This document shows positions 39,001 to 54,000 of a DNA stretch of 64,000 bases, piece by piece. Positions within the stretch are counted from its first letter, which is position 1; the number at the start of each line of letters is the position of its first letter. The position numbers were made by a program, and so were the translations under genes. Source of the stretch: Hippasteria phrygiana (taxonomy: Eukaryota; Echinodermata; Asteroidea; Valvatida; Goniasteridae); NCBI GenBank assembly GCA_037893225.1, contig JAZGUH010000089.1, positions 372,001 through 436,000 of the forward strand, read 5' to 3'. Below the pieces are notes generated by a model, which was not told the DNA's origin, ran no database searches, and saw only the letters and a list, made by a program, of their open reading frames with translations.

Positions 39001-42000
39001 ATTTGTGAGGTATTTAATACAGCCAACACCAGTTGTCCTTCAGTTTGCCTCCATTCCCTTTATGAAACTCTGTCTTGGTTTTTAGCCCCCCCCCCCCCCA
39101 TCCATCCACCTTTGAAAGACGAGTAATCAAGATGGAAACTGCATTTGCCGAGGCACAGGCTTTAACATCATCTATGCTTAACATCACACTCACGTCCAAA
39201 CTCTCTCTGCCAAACCACACAAAGTGCAGAGTTGCGATATCTATCCCTTCTCCATCCGCCTTTCCGTGACACTTTCACCGTTTCCGACCAAGTGGTGTTG
39301 GAAATGTCATACTTGATAACGGTAGGATAATCAAATCATGCTGTATGCCGGCCCGCCGCCATTTGCATGAATATTTATTTGATCTCGCTCGGCTGTTCTG
39401 CGAGCGACCCATTTTCTCCGAGTGTAATAACCACAGTAAATGTGTGTGCACAACGCAAACCACACCCAAGTGCTCGCAGTCACTTTAAAGGACTCTTTCG
39501 TTTAATGAGGCGATTAAATGTTCCACGTAAGACATTTGTTTCTTTGAAGTCCTGTGAAGTTTTCTGAAAGACCTTGGTGTTGTGAAACAATCCCATATAA
39601 ATATTAATAATTGATTAAAGTAATAACATTGAGATAATTATAAAAAAATAATGTATTTTAAATGTATCAAAAAGTGCATTTATAAATCAAATAGAAAAAT
39701 ATAAGAAATCAAATATTTTTCAGAAAGTAGGAAAAACAATTGAACGGGTGGGGGTGGGGGTGGGGGTGGGTGTACTGCATTTTTGTGTTATAATAGCAAT
39801 CAAAGACATTAAGAATTTGACCTGAAAGTTGAATATTATTGAAATAAATATTGAATATTAACAAATTATTTATTTGTATTAAAAGCATTGTGAACAAAAA
39901 GAGTGGCTCTTTGATTATGCTAAGCAAAATATATTCATGGATTGCATTTAAAAGCCGACCATAACAAGATTCTGTCTTTATCGCTTCCTGTTGATCTGCT
40001 TCTGCAAGAGGATTTTTTTTTGCAAGAATAAACCCTCCTGGCTCCTTGCAGATCAAGAAGTCATCAAATTAGCAACGATTACGCTCAATGAAATTACCGC
40101 CTCGACTCAATCTTATTTCAGAATGAAAGGACATCAGAGCATTTCACAGTGGAGCCGTTAGCCAGACTCGTTGGCCCGTCTTATCCCTGGTGCAGTCAAT
40201 CAGAAATCTTGATTTTTGTTGTGGCGACCTCGCCGATGTGCCACAGAAACCCAATCTGATTTCTGCTGTTGCCATTGAGCGCCGGCGACCGTCCTGCCTT
40301 TAATACCCTCTTGTGTCGCGCCCGCACCCCTCCCGTTTTATCCCCAGCCAGGAGGTATTGTCCAATATTTGCTCTTGTTGTGTTTGCTTTAGTCGGGATC
40401 AATGGCGGGGACGTGAGGAAAGTGGTCATGAGAAGACAAGCTTTGAGCTTTCGGGACGAGAAATAGAAGGAATCTAGGTCAGAAGATGGTCTTTACAAAG
40501 GATCTTCGGGGGAAAAAAAAGTGGAAAAATGTGAAAGAGTTTTGTGTCTTCTTGTGAAGTTTGTTACAGATCTAAATGCACATTGTGGAAGAATTTATTC
40601 AAATTTGAGCCGAGCTCTGTATGTGAAAAGAACAGCATCCAATTTCAAAGAGCTGAATTTAAACAGAAAAACATTGCTGAACAAATTAATTTGGTTAGCA
40701 ATTGTTTTGGCCCAATTGAAATTGGAGGATTCAGGACTGTTAGGGTTAAGTAACAATGTGTTTTTTGTGTACAGGACACTTATTTTCATTTTCCAACGTG
40801 CATTGCTTCTCTTTGAGATGGCCAGTGTTTTCCATTGGAACCAAATATCATCCATGGCCCAAGTTCATTGGTTTATGCCGTTGCAGTGGTATACTACTTG
40901 TAGTTATTTTCTACAAAATAAACAAACTTGTAAAGTACATGTAATAGGCCCATGGGTGTAGGACTTATGAGTGGCTAATGAATGTTTCAGACACAGGATT
41001 GGTCTTGGGACCTAGCTATGGCAATATCTAAAAACGGGTGTTTTTTCACTTTTCTTGAAAACGACAGCACAACAGGTGCCATGATTTCACAGGACACTTG
41101 CGATATTCCTTTAGCAGTTTTTTTTTATGTTTGTAAATGTATAAGCAAAATCATATTAAAATTGTTGGATTTAGCAGGGTTAGGGTTATAGTGCTGGCAA
41201 TAAGTGACCATTGTGATGTTTATAATTGCAAAGATGCCAGGACTTTTATCTAGAGAGTAGGATTATCATTTAATGGATACAGCCTGTTGTGCCATGACCG
41301 ATCCATTATGTGGATTTTGTGTTAGTAAGGAAAGGACCTCGGACATTTGTTGAAGACAAAACCGGGTTTTCATCTGAGCCGCTCCAAATCAGGAGGATTT
41401 CAATTGATTCCTTGATTGATGAGGCAATTAAGATGTGATTGCGGGCTGCAGACTTTGACTTACTCTTTCTGAAATGCAGTTGGATAAGATCTCTTCACTC
41501 GCTGTGCATCCGAGAACTTTTTTTTTTTCTGATTTTGATGTTGAAGTGTCTTGCATGCTGCTGTGTTTATACAGTGCCTTTATAAATTACTCCAACTTAG
41601 CGCAGTGGATGTAAGGGCTTGCCAAATTTGAAATTATTTTCATCTGGTGTGATTTTGTATCTAGGCAGGTTTTCTTTTATATTTTTGGTGGTTCGCTGGT
41701 TGATTGGATGAGATCTGATGATTTCTTGGTTAGTTGATTTAATGCTGATCGATTGATTAACCCTAACCTACCTACATTTGTAAATCCATCAAAATCCAAA
41801 CCCTGTTTTGGAGGATTTCGGCAGATTCAGGATACCTCCATATTGAAAACGGGGTGATTTTGATGGATTGAGGATTGTAAGCCTAGCGGTCTGCAGGATT
41901 TTGATGGATTCAGGATAACTCCATATTGAGCAGTCACCAAAACCAACTTTTTGTGCATGACAAAATAGGTGGATTTTGGCAGATTCAGGATACTTTCTAG

Positions 42001-45000
42001 TAAAGTTGCCCAAGGGGTTAGGGTTAAATTATGGAATTGATTGATGTTGTTGTATTCAATATATTGATTACTTTTTGTTTGGTTTGAATAATCTCTGATT
42101 GCCTGTCTTTGTACTGTGTATTTGTCATTGATCAAGCAGTTTACAGATTTCATAGTTTTACTGAACCCATTGCAACTGATTAATGAAACAAAAAGTATTT
42201 TCTTAAAAATTTCACAAAAACTGAAGAACAAAATTGAAGTCCTTTGTATACAATCAAATGACTGCTTGTTTTTAACATCTTCACTTGACATTATCCAATT
42301 GCCTAAGGTAACTTGACTCCAAATTTTCAAGAATCTGAAGACAAATTTAGCCATCGGAGCCGAAAAAGATCACATATACACCAGTAATTCCTGTATCCAC
42401 CTATGACAGTTACTCGGTAACCAGCATTCTGAAACCTTCCCTGCCTCTCTTCTGATCAGATTGTTTAATCTCAAGTCTTAATTGCTCCTGCAGGTAGAGT
42501 TATATTACAAGGAAGACCTTAATAGATGTGGAGATCGGCTTCTTGCTCATCCCAGCGGCTTCTAATGAGCTACACTCTCCACATTTTCAGAGTGTTCTGT
42601 TTCTGCGTTTGCCGGCTTTTTATCTCCTATCGTCACATAGGCAGTAACGTGTTTTCCAGTCGACACTCGGTCGTAACTCAAGATTTTTCCTGCCGGCACT
42701 TAATGTCTGATTGGACTGGAGAAAATCCTCAAGATTTAGGATGGTTAGTTGTGGCTTGATGGTGTGAAAAAGAGGTGGGGATGTTATTTTACAAGGGGAT
42801 ATTCTATTACTTGTTGGAATAATAAAATTAACGCCATTCGGTTTGGGGGGGAAGTAGCTTAAAAGGGGTCGAGCCTGAGGGATGTTTCTGCATGTGTCTG
42901 TATTGGATTTCAGGAGTACTTCGGTAATATCTGGCGAGGAGAAATATATATGTTTTTGTGATGTCTGAGTTTACCCATATGAGAAGTGTTGCTGCGGAGT
43001 TATGGAAAATGTACACATGTGTACATGTGGTCTTTTCTGAAAGAAGGCGCCTTGCTACAGGGTTTAACTGGTTAGGAAGAGACATACGCCCTTCCAATAA
43101 ATGTTATTTCCATTTCCCAAAGAAGAAAATATTATGAATATAAATAAATCAAATAAACAAAAAATAAAATTGATAAAGTAAAAATATTTATAATTATTAA
43201 CAATACAATTACAGGAAAGTAACTGAATAAAATCAAAAACCATCTACCAAAATTATATTTTACACAGATAAATATGAAGACAATACTGTGAAATATAAAA
43301 AAGAAAGAATCAAAATCACTCAAGGTGAAAAGTAACCCTTCCTTCTGATTGTTTTATTCTTATTTCCCAGCTTAAGAAATAGCTACCTATTGTCTCCACC
43401 CCTAACTGGACTCGCAATGCGCTTGATTGTTCTGAAGCTGCCATCTGCCAACGTACCCTACCAAAAACAGGGTTTGCTTTCATCCCCATGCTCAATAGTA
43501 CACGCTCATCACTGTATTGATATGTAAACAATCTCATACTTTCGGCTTGGTAATATGGCAAAAGCTGGCTTCAGTTGTTCATACAGCACACGCTGGCCAA
43601 TTAGGTGCCTTTCCCCCCCCCCCCCCCCCCAAAAAAAAAGAGCTAAAAAAGAAAGCTGACATCCTCTGCTCGTAAAGCCATCTTTGGTATCTTTGATCAC
43701 TTGGAACTGTTTGTTACAATGTAGTTAACCCCTTGAAGTCGGTTATTTATAGTGAGGTGCCGGGGCGGCCTGTGCAGCCAAGCAAAACCGACACAAGAGG
43801 TTTGTGCAGCCAAGTGTAACATACACAATAATCCAACAATGGATTGAAACTGCAGAAAATGGCGTGTATAGACGTCATCCAGCCTGGTGGCACTGATTTT
43901 GTGGCTATAGCCGTCATCCGGCATCAAAGGGTTAAACAACAGTTGTGATCTACATCATGATAGGTCTTGTACATTGTAGACATCTTACTTCATCTTCATC
44001 TGGTCTTTGCTACTCTCGTCAATCTATCCAAACCAGTGTCATTTTTAGATCAAGTCATTTGGGCACTAATCAGAGAGGATGGAAACACGACACAGCAGCC
44101 TCTTCCTCCCTGACTTGGCCAGTTTCCAGTTTACATCTTCCGCACCTTCCATCATCCTTAGCCTCAGGTTTCAGGGAAAAGTGAGGATCGAGTTAACACA
44201 TTTTATTTGCGCAACATGGATAACAGTCACCGAGATTCCCGTCATGTTCGCTGAGAAGATGAATGTTGAATCCGATCATTGCCCGAGGCAGACACGTATG
44301 CGCTCTACACTTCTGGTGACACGAAACCCGAAGATACGTTGCAAAACTTTGAATTGCAGACTTTTGCACCTTTGTTGCGCCCTTCAGGGATGCATATCAG
44401 TTTCCGATTCTGTAGTCTGTCAGAACGGTTTTCTCGCTCTGACACAATAATTTGATTTGTCTTATGAAATTGAAACTTGTTTTCTTAGGTTTGCATGGGC
44501 GGTTGTATTAAGTGCAAAACTTTGTTGACTTTAACTAACTTTTAGGCTTTAACCAAACTTTTTACATGTAGATACCGTTATTGCGTGTCAGGGATTAGGC
44601 ATTGTGTTGCCATATGTGATAATTTGTCACTCGTTAGTCAGGAGGTACAGTACTTTACCAGACTTCAGATGACATTTTGTTGTACATTCTTCACACTGCC
44701 CGTTAGCTTATCCAGATGAAGTTGTCAAATCGGCAAAGTTTGTTCGTTTTGCTTTTGAAGGAGTCTTTTCTTTGCAGTCAAGAATGTCTGTCCAGCAGTC
44801 AGATGCTTTCAAGAATAGCTCTTATCCATTAGCCTACTAACCTAAATTTGAGCCAGAAAGCATTATTTGTTACCCAATTCTATACAAAAGTGGCTATATT
44901 TGTTGCATACCTTAAACTGGGTCGGCCATTATCAGGAAGATTGAAAGCACTGATATTGAATCCGAAACTTTGCAAACAAAGAAAATGGACAATGGAGAGC

Positions 45001-48000
45001 TTTACATATGTTGCTAGCTTTACTGCAGTTAGACTCTCTCGTTTGCAATTAATGGCAAAATCTTGAACAATTCTACTGCCTTGTATTACCAATTGCAAGA
45101 AGTCTGGCAATGTCATCAATGAGCAGCACACCCAGTTTTGTTCATCAGTGTCTTGAAAATTGAACCTTGAGGAGGATGGACAAGACGAGAGAGACTAATC
45201 TTGTTTGAAAGAAACACAATCTTCTCCGTGTCTTCGTCCTTGCAAGGGTTGGCTTCATTACGGTCTGGCGACCTCGTCTTTACATCAACCTGATTAGGGT
45301 AAATGGGGGAAAACCTGAAGCATTTCACTGACTAGGAAGGAAGGAAGTGCATTAAACAATTAACGGAGTAACGACTTGGTGTATGAAGCTGTGACTTTGC
45401 GGGTGGCTTCATCTAACAATGCCTGCCGAGCAAATTAAAGCAATTGTGGGTGATATTTTTTTTCAAGGAACAGCAGGGTTTTCACCTTCAAAAAGATCAC
45501 AAAATGCATTGAAGTTTAAAGGTACTTTTTTTTCGGACAAAGATTAATAATGAGTAATTGGTCATAAGAACTTTAAACCAACACACAAGGGGTTTAATTA
45601 AGATGATTCTTACCACCAAAATAAACTGTGGTCATTCTATTGTTATATTGCATTAAATTAACCTGATCAGGCCTTGCACTAATTTTTCTTCTTGACTTTG
45701 AAAAAAAAAGAACTCCCATACAATTTTATATACAAATAAAAAGTAAATAAATAAGCAGCTTTATTTATTTACTTATTTATTTATTTGTTTGTTTGTGTAT
45801 TTATTTACTTATTTTTTTTTTTTTTTTTTTTTTGAGGGGGGGCATTGTTGTCTTCGCTCCTCTCTTTATAGAACCTTGCACAGTGTGGTCCCCTTCTCCT
45901 CCACCATCCTGTTTTACCCACTGCTATTGTAATCAAACACCTTCCACTACCTCTCAGTTCCTTTAAGACAGCATTCGCTAATTGGCTAGGATCAATAAAG
46001 AACGCTCTCTTCAAACATTCATAATTACACAATGAGTGGAGTCCGATCTAGCCTAGAGGAGGTGTGTGTCGGTCAGTCTTTGAGATGGAGCATCGAAACG
46101 TCTTCGACGAAAAAAAAAAATCAACGCTGGGTTAGGTTGCTAAGTGGATGGTGGAAATGCGCGAACGTGACTCTTGTAATGTTTAGAGAATGGCGGATTG
46201 ATTTTTAGTCGCTGATTCATTCATAGAAGCCGACCATGATGTCAGGTGCTTGAAAGCATGGGTGACCTCAGCGTCACACTTTGTGCCGCTTTCAGATGTC
46301 AAGTTTTTTGTCACTGAATGTCATTGGCGGTTCGGGTGGTTATGCAGACACTGTAGTTTGAGGTTCCCTATGTAATCCTGGTAGTTGTACATGAGTGGTG
46401 TAAATCCGTGCCCCTTAACAAAAAACACCAAAAAGTAGGGGGGTGGGGGGGGGGGGGGGGCGTGGATAAGAAGAATGTGAGGCCACTGTTAAAAGGCATT
46501 TCTTGTTGGGGGGGGGGGGATGATCCACCCCCCTCCAGTCAAAAGGAGGGGGATACATGTATATACCCGAATCCCCCCAGGATTTACGCTCATGTTGTAC
46601 ATACATATGTAGCAGTTTGACCTTTCACATTATGAATTATTCATATGGTCATAAAGGAAACGTGCCCAAATTTCACCGGACTCTACTATTTGTCTATAGA
46701 GCTAGACATCACTATTTTATGATGGAATAAAGAGATACACAATTTATTGGATTACTGAATGTTGCCATGACAATGAAACTAGGTATCCTAAATTGTGAAT
46801 CTTTGGTTATTGATGGTCACCTTGACAACAAGGTACATTAAGTGTCTGAACATTTGTATCTTTTCATTTGAAAATTCTCAAGAACAAAATAGCTTAGCTT
46901 CTTAAAACTGCCAATAGCCACCTTAGTCATCAAGGAGGCAGATCATTTCACCCTTTAGTGTCTTATATCACCTCGGGTTCTTCAATTTGACGCGCTTCTT
47001 CACCCCATAATGAGTAGTTAACTGCGTGAACGCCTATTCTTTCCATATTACTGGCCCCCTAATGCCACACTCTGGCCGTCATCCCTAGGCCGGGTCAGTG
47101 TACAATATGCATAAAATGTCCCGGCCTGACTTCCCAAGTGTTCGGTTAATGTTTTTAACTCAATTTCGGCGTCGCTTTGGGCTTTGTAATAGGATCAGCT
47201 GATCTGGTTATGCGCACACTGTCGGGACGAGGGGTTTGTGTATCAGCAACCTGGAAATATTGTAAGGAGATGCGACTGCGTATTGCATAAATATTGAAAC
47301 CATAACTGTCAAGATCAGATATGCTAATGTATGAATTGGGGTTTGGGAATATTTATCGATGGAACTGGAATAATGTGACATAGCTTAAACTATGAAGTAT
47401 TTTTGTATGTGTAAGCCTTGATAAATGTGGATGATAAAAGAAGCCATTCAAACTTCAAACATTTTTTTCATTTTCAAGGATTAGAAAAGGCTTCTGCTGT
47501 ACCGGGATGAATTAGATTTTTCTGTCTTGTTGAGAAACAACCATATAAGATTTAAAGGTTAGCAAAAACATCAAGATTTATGGTAGTACCAAGTGGCAAC
47601 TCTCATTTGTATGTGAGGTTCTGCCGTGGGAAATGTTTCGGACAGTAGACTCTGCCTGTCGTCAAGAGACACTCTCTGGAGTCAGGGGTCAGTCTCCTGA
47701 TGGCAGGAAGAGTATACTGTCCAAAACGTTGAGTTTCCCCGGTTCTTTCCTTATTGTGAAACCACCAGTTCTTTTTAGCACACTACATTGAAGTAATTCA
47801 TGTGACAATTTAAAAAAGAAACATTCATTGGCATTAACAATGAGTGCTTAGTCTTAAAAAATAATAAATAGTTCCAGCAATGCATAGGGACAGATTTTTC
47901 AAGGAAGGTCAGTTTCAGAGTATTGGACAAGAGGTTTTTTTTGGGGGGGGGGGGGGTTTACAAATTTGCCAAATACCAGGAAATGTTCTTCTATAGACTA

Positions 48001-51000
48001 ATCCGGAGCCCAAAATTAGAAGCATTTACTGCGGTGGCACCATGCTCGCGTGCATGTTTTACGCACGCGCTCGACGCAGCTTCAACCAACAAGGTGTCTA
48101 CAACTTGCCAAAATGCGCACGCGACTCAAATTAAAGAACGCGGGCAGCCTGCATGCGAGTGCGGCGCTACCGTAAAAGATGGCTTCTAATTTGTTTCGGT
48201 GAATTCCTGTATATGTACCCTTTTATCCATGCCTTGAAAGTGTGCAGAGCATTCTTAGATGCACATCACAATCATTTGAATGCTTTTAAGATAAAATGTT
48301 GATCCAATTCCCAGATTCTTTCAGTACAGGCTGTAACAGCAATTCATGATTCACAGTGCATTTTTTTATCGAGGTAAAAGAAATTTGGCCTTTCGGCAAG
48401 ACTACTAAAATTTACATTTTTTCTTGAGGTATTGAAGGTGGAACCTAGAATAAACAAGTCTTCACTTTGCATTATTTTAGCCACTCAAGAAATATCAAGC
48501 AGTGCGCTTCACTTCACCATCGGTCATGAGATGTGCGATCTTGTTGTGTTTTTTTTTGTGAGAGAGAGGGAGAGAGAGCATCTGTAAGTGTCCAGCTTGT
48601 GTTAGTCTAAGATGTGGATTACTGTAATATCAATCCTGACAGCTCCATTTCCACTTCAAATCGGTGGCTATCATTTCGCTTTGCAATTGCCAGAGGAGTC
48701 TAAATCCAGTAATAACTAGTCTGCGTGGTTAAGCATGCATGCATGCGAGACTCCTCTCGTACGACCAAGTACCCCATGGGCTGATTGTAGGCACGGATGC
48801 CGTGCCCAAGCTTGCCGGATATTGTAATGCTCTCGGCCGTGGCAGAACTCACACCTATTTCCACTCGGGCCAGGATTTGGCTATTGCCTTAACAAATGAG
48901 GTAATACTTTTTTTTCCTCTGCTGTCTCTGTATGTCTATCGCAGATTGAGAAGTCGCATTACGAGCGCTGACTGAGGGTTTTTGTCTTTCAAACTCGGTA
49001 AAGCTTCAGTGATGCCGTGACTCTAACATCTGTTGTAAAGATTGTCTGTTTTCTTAACTAAGAATGGCCTCTGGAAACTCTATTTTTTTAAGTGAACAGA
49101 TTTGAACGAAAATTGTACCAAATACTCAAATAAATTGATTGCGATGATGTTTCATAGTGACTTTTCTTCTGTAAAACACTTTCACAAATGTGACTCCTTT
49201 ATTATATTTACTTATGTACATTAATTCAAGCATAAAATGTTGCGTGGAATTATCTGCATTTTCGTGACTGATGATGTGTTTTTCTTTAATATTCTCCAAG
49301 AAGAAACTGCAACATCAATGCAAATATATTCGCTTTATACCTGAATGATGTAAACATGTATGGATCCCAGACACCCCACGCATACGCGAGGGAAGTCGTT
49401 GACATTTTAATATTCCAGTTTATATCAAGACTGACTGAGTAACGGTTCATTGGTTATCAAATCAACCAGTGAGGTGTATGTCATATTATACATGCGCGAT
49501 GATCACCGGCACTTAGTGTTGGCGATGTTAGTCACATCATTACTTGCCATGCTGTTAGGTCATTTGTAGGTCACACACTTTCTGGATCATCCAATATCAC
49601 AGAACATTAGTACGGGCTGTGCTGATTGTACAAATTGCCCGTAAGTTGAATAGCCAGTTGTTCTGAAATTGGAAATCTTATCGATCCAGGACGGCCTGCG
49701 AGACACAGCTGCTACTTGAATGCTTCAATATTGAATACGATCCATGTGTCTTGATAATGTTCAAATGTTGAGAAATATGAACATTGCAATTTTCTCCATT
49801 GTAGACATTAGTCCAAGAGCCTAGCTACATGTAATGTGAAAATTTAAATTAGCGGACGTTGCACTGCCGAAGGCTTCCAGGAGCACCTCCTGGTGCATGT
49901 CTAACTTCTGATTATTGTTCGCCAGGAGCGAATTTTGTAGAGCTGCACAATTCCCACCAAGCACAGAATAGATTTGCTTAGAAAAACAGGTTACCAGCCA
50001 AAATGCCATGTGATATACAATGCTTGTAACTGGTTCCCAGCTGATATTTTCTTAGCAGTGTTTTCTGCTTAAGCAGCCTCGTAAACCTGGTTTATGTACA
50101 CTGGTTTAACCGTTTAAACAAAGATTTATCCCCAGGCCTCTACCATGCATGTTTCCTAATTAGTCTGCCGACAGTTGCTGAAATTTGAAATTGACTTGAA
50201 CGATGTGAGAGGAAAAGTGCAGTTACATCTGTAACTATGCTACTGCTTAAGTGTTGCAGTTGATGTTGATTGTTGGCCGTGTGCGATAACATTAATGCCG
50301 CTGATGGGCGGTTAGGTGCTGCACGGGAGTGCTTTCAGATTTATTCTTCCTGGAGCTAATTACAACAGTATACCTAGAAACAGGACCTGTTTGAACAGTA
50401 GTCAAGAATTTGAAACTGACCTGCCTTGACAACAAAAGCCTTCCCTCTCTATTGCTGAAATTGGTGTTGTATTTAAGTTATTTCTAAGCCTTTGTCTTCA
50501 TTTTCAGAAGATTTTCGGACCTGTAGCCTTTTGGTGGTCATGTCCGTCCTCATCTTTTATAATAGGCGGGTCCATTAAGCCCCACCCACTGCGTACGTGG
50601 GTAGGAATACGCCTCTATAAGGCCTTGCATGCTGTAGCAGCGTGCACCAGATGTACCTCGTACACGCACACACGTTAGACTTTTGTTGGAAAAACGCAGT
50701 CTGGGATGTGATTGGTCAGTGTGTTAAGGCTGAATTGCTGCCGTCCAGACCACAAACAAACTGACTAACATCAGGTAAGAAGTCAGTGCCTCCAGACTTG
50801 GTTGCTAGGGACACCAAGGCGTCCTCGGGTGGCTCGACTAGGAAAACAAGATGAAATTATTGGCATTGTTTCTGGCAATCATTGATGACTGCTAATGATA
50901 CCGTCTTGAGCAAACACCCTTCTGATGCCAATAGCCTAGCCGTGGCAATTTCAATTTCATGGGGTGATTCATTAACAAATGTAGCAAAAAAATTTACTTT

Positions 51001-54000
51001 AGTTGTGTCTTTCTGTTGAGTTAATACACATGACTATTGGGTGTGATTTGGGATATGTTTTATGTTCTTTTATCATTTAAAAAAATAAATATTGTCAAAT
51101 AAGTAGGATTTTGAAGAAACTTTAGTAATTGGATTTTTTGTTGTTCCATTTTTGAAACTTGGTAGGAAAGGTATAAGGAAACTGACCAAATGTGTACCAA
51201 GCCGTTTTCTGACCACTTAGAACCTTAATAAAAATATAAATTAGGATGTCCCCAGCTCCCTGAAAATTTCACTTACACATGCACCATCTGTTCTGAGGGG
51301 TAAGCACTTTGAGTTTTTAGCCTCTGGGAGTCTTTTTGCACCGTTTGGCAAAAGTTGTGAAATTTCCTCCAGGGAAGACAAAATTATTAGAAGTTCACTT
51401 TTCACGTTAGAGCCAGCACATGGAATAACAGGGTTGCCATATTCTTCTGTACAGGTTTTTACCATTCTCATAAAATTATAACATGAAGTACTCTCATTGA
51501 TGGTGAATGGCATTCATTGCCGAGTAAGGACTTGGTATTTGTCTATTTCGTAACAATGGTAGGAATGATGCACGGTGCATAACTTTACATTCTTCTGCTT
51601 GGCATCATGGAGGCATTACCTCTTTGTGAAGGCTGTTGACCTACTTCAGCTTTTAGAGGATTGTGATGTGCATTGGTCGCCTACATTTGTACCTCGGCCT
51701 CTGCACTACTTAACAGGAGAATTTTAAACAAACTTTTTTATGCACAACTCACTGAACTGACCCAGATTGCCTGACAAATAATGTAGGTCAGTTTGGTCAC
51801 ATAGGATTAATCAAGTAATGCTTCTATTATACCGTAGAGATGCACCTGCTGATGCAGAGTGTTAAGCTGCCCTACATATTTAGAGTTTTAGGGAGGTACA
51901 TGTAGATGTAATACAAGTCGAAAAGCCAGTTACAGACCTCTTTCCTGTGATGTCACACTGGACCGCGTTGTATAGACGCAGGTCTATCCAAAATGCGGTA
52001 CTTATAGAATTCCCCTATCTCAAAGAGGTCGTTGGTTGCACCAATTTGTAGCGAAAACTGGCCGCCATCTCATTGTGTTTGCTGTGAATATCTGAACGTG
52101 GAATCTTATAAACGAGGGCTTCCCAACCTGCATCAAAATATTCAGGGTAGGCTTGAAGCTTTTCAAAAGCTTTCATAGGATGCATGGTAAATTTTTGAAT
52201 CTAGTGTATACTTGCAGATGTCCGAGTGCTGTAGCCTGATGCATGTTTATGATCAAGGGTTCACGTGCCAAAATGTGATGCGATCAAGCAAAATCAGTCT
52301 GAAGTAGGCCCGTTCAATTTAGGGATTTTTACATATTCATTTGTAGCGTACTTCAAGCTCCATATTAGTGAAAACCGCATGTGAATACGACCTTTGAGTA
52401 AAAAGTTACAAATATTTGAACACCAGCACATTAAGAAGAAAGAAACTGAGAAAATCTCATTTAAAGTTACAGTACTTTAATTGAGTCATTTTAAGCACAC
52501 TCATAATACATGTCATATTTTCATGTGAAAGGAGAATGTTTTTCCCTTCCGTTTTTGTAAAAAAGTCAATTTAGATTTTTCCACTACGAACATATTTTGG
52601 CCCATATCTCAAAACAAGCATTGCCGAGAGCTCCGACCGATTTTGCTTGATCGCATCACAAATATTGAAAACCACTGGAAATAGTGCCTGAGAATTAAAT
52701 ATGGCTCTTCAGTGCATTCTATTTCGACAAATACGTGCAGTTCTTGTCAGTTTGCAGGTGTCTGGGGAAAGAGCCCAGGAAACTGTCTTTTTTTTGTTTG
52801 AATCGGATATGATCGCTCCATGGCAGTCCACGGGTGCTGGCATTGTTTACATGTCTGATAGATGAGAAAGGTCTGGATACCTAATTGAAATATGATTATC
52901 AGGTGCATTTGCTACACCTTACAGAGTAGCCTGAGTGAGTCCTTGTTTTAGTGATAATTTTGTCATGGCTGAAGTTTCGTCAATTATCCGTCATGATAGA
53001 ATTAGCAGAGCCCCTTTGATGTCTGCGGCAGTATCACAGCTAGTCAGTTACTTCTCTTAATGAAGCTCTCACTTGCTCAAACCGGCTTCTGAATAACGCA
53101 GAACCCAATCAGTGACATGTTTAGTGTGTGCCAGATGGGATGCGCTGCTGTTGCTATGGCAATGATGTCCACGTATACTTTCCTCTCATGTGAGATATTG
53201 CAGCCTAAAAATGCTTGGCCAATCCAAAGGCCATTACCTTTTGACAGAAATATTCCCTTTTTTGTCCCACAGACAATGGAATGACAATGCTTCTATATAA
53301 TTGTATCCTTGATATGTAAACTTGTGCATTGTATCCAACTGTCCCAAGCCATATTTCTGAAGCCGGAGATTATGTCGTTGGATACAAGCGCCCTATTGCA
53401 TATTTTGTATTGTGAGTGGAATGGAGAAGTGATGTGGGGCTAGCTCGTCATTTGCATAGAGTCCACTGGAGAATTTCATGTAAGTTGAATTACCCGTCAT
53501 TAGAGTGGTTATGTTTTCTGTAATGACTTGCGATACTTAAATGTTTGATGACATTAATGCTTCTGTGAGCCTTGACTAAATGCTGTATTTGTAGACACAC
53601 TTGAAGATAAGTGGGTCTGTCTACACACAGGCAAATGTACACCGTCTTAAGTGTATTTTGAGATGTCTGGTATGTATATGTGTCTATGCCTATTTTGTTA
53701 ATGACACTTACATATATCTCTGCAGATCTCTTCTGTGGCCATTAGGTTATATGAATAAAACAAATGATTAAAGTTGGTAGAGCATGTAGGTAGTGATAAT
53801 ATTCAATGTTATCCCCTTAAAAATTCCCTGCCCAAGTATTACTGCCAGTCATGAAGTCTGAAACAGAAATGTCTGGTGGTAAAGATATTTGTAAGATTCC
53901 TAACATGAAAGGATGCTGTAAACATCTTTTCACTTGAATCTACGGAGCGTGTTAGCATCTTGGCCACCGATGATAAATCCATGGAGACGGCCAGCTGCTC

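Noticed and set aside
40521..40961. 146-codon frame in the 28-kb intron
   Set aside because: AT-rich codon use like the intron, overlapping frames on both strands, no recognisable domain.
41761..41772. Interstitial telomere repeat (CCCTAACC)
   Set aside because: Only a single partial unit, and it forms the inverted end of a TTAA-flanked MITE.
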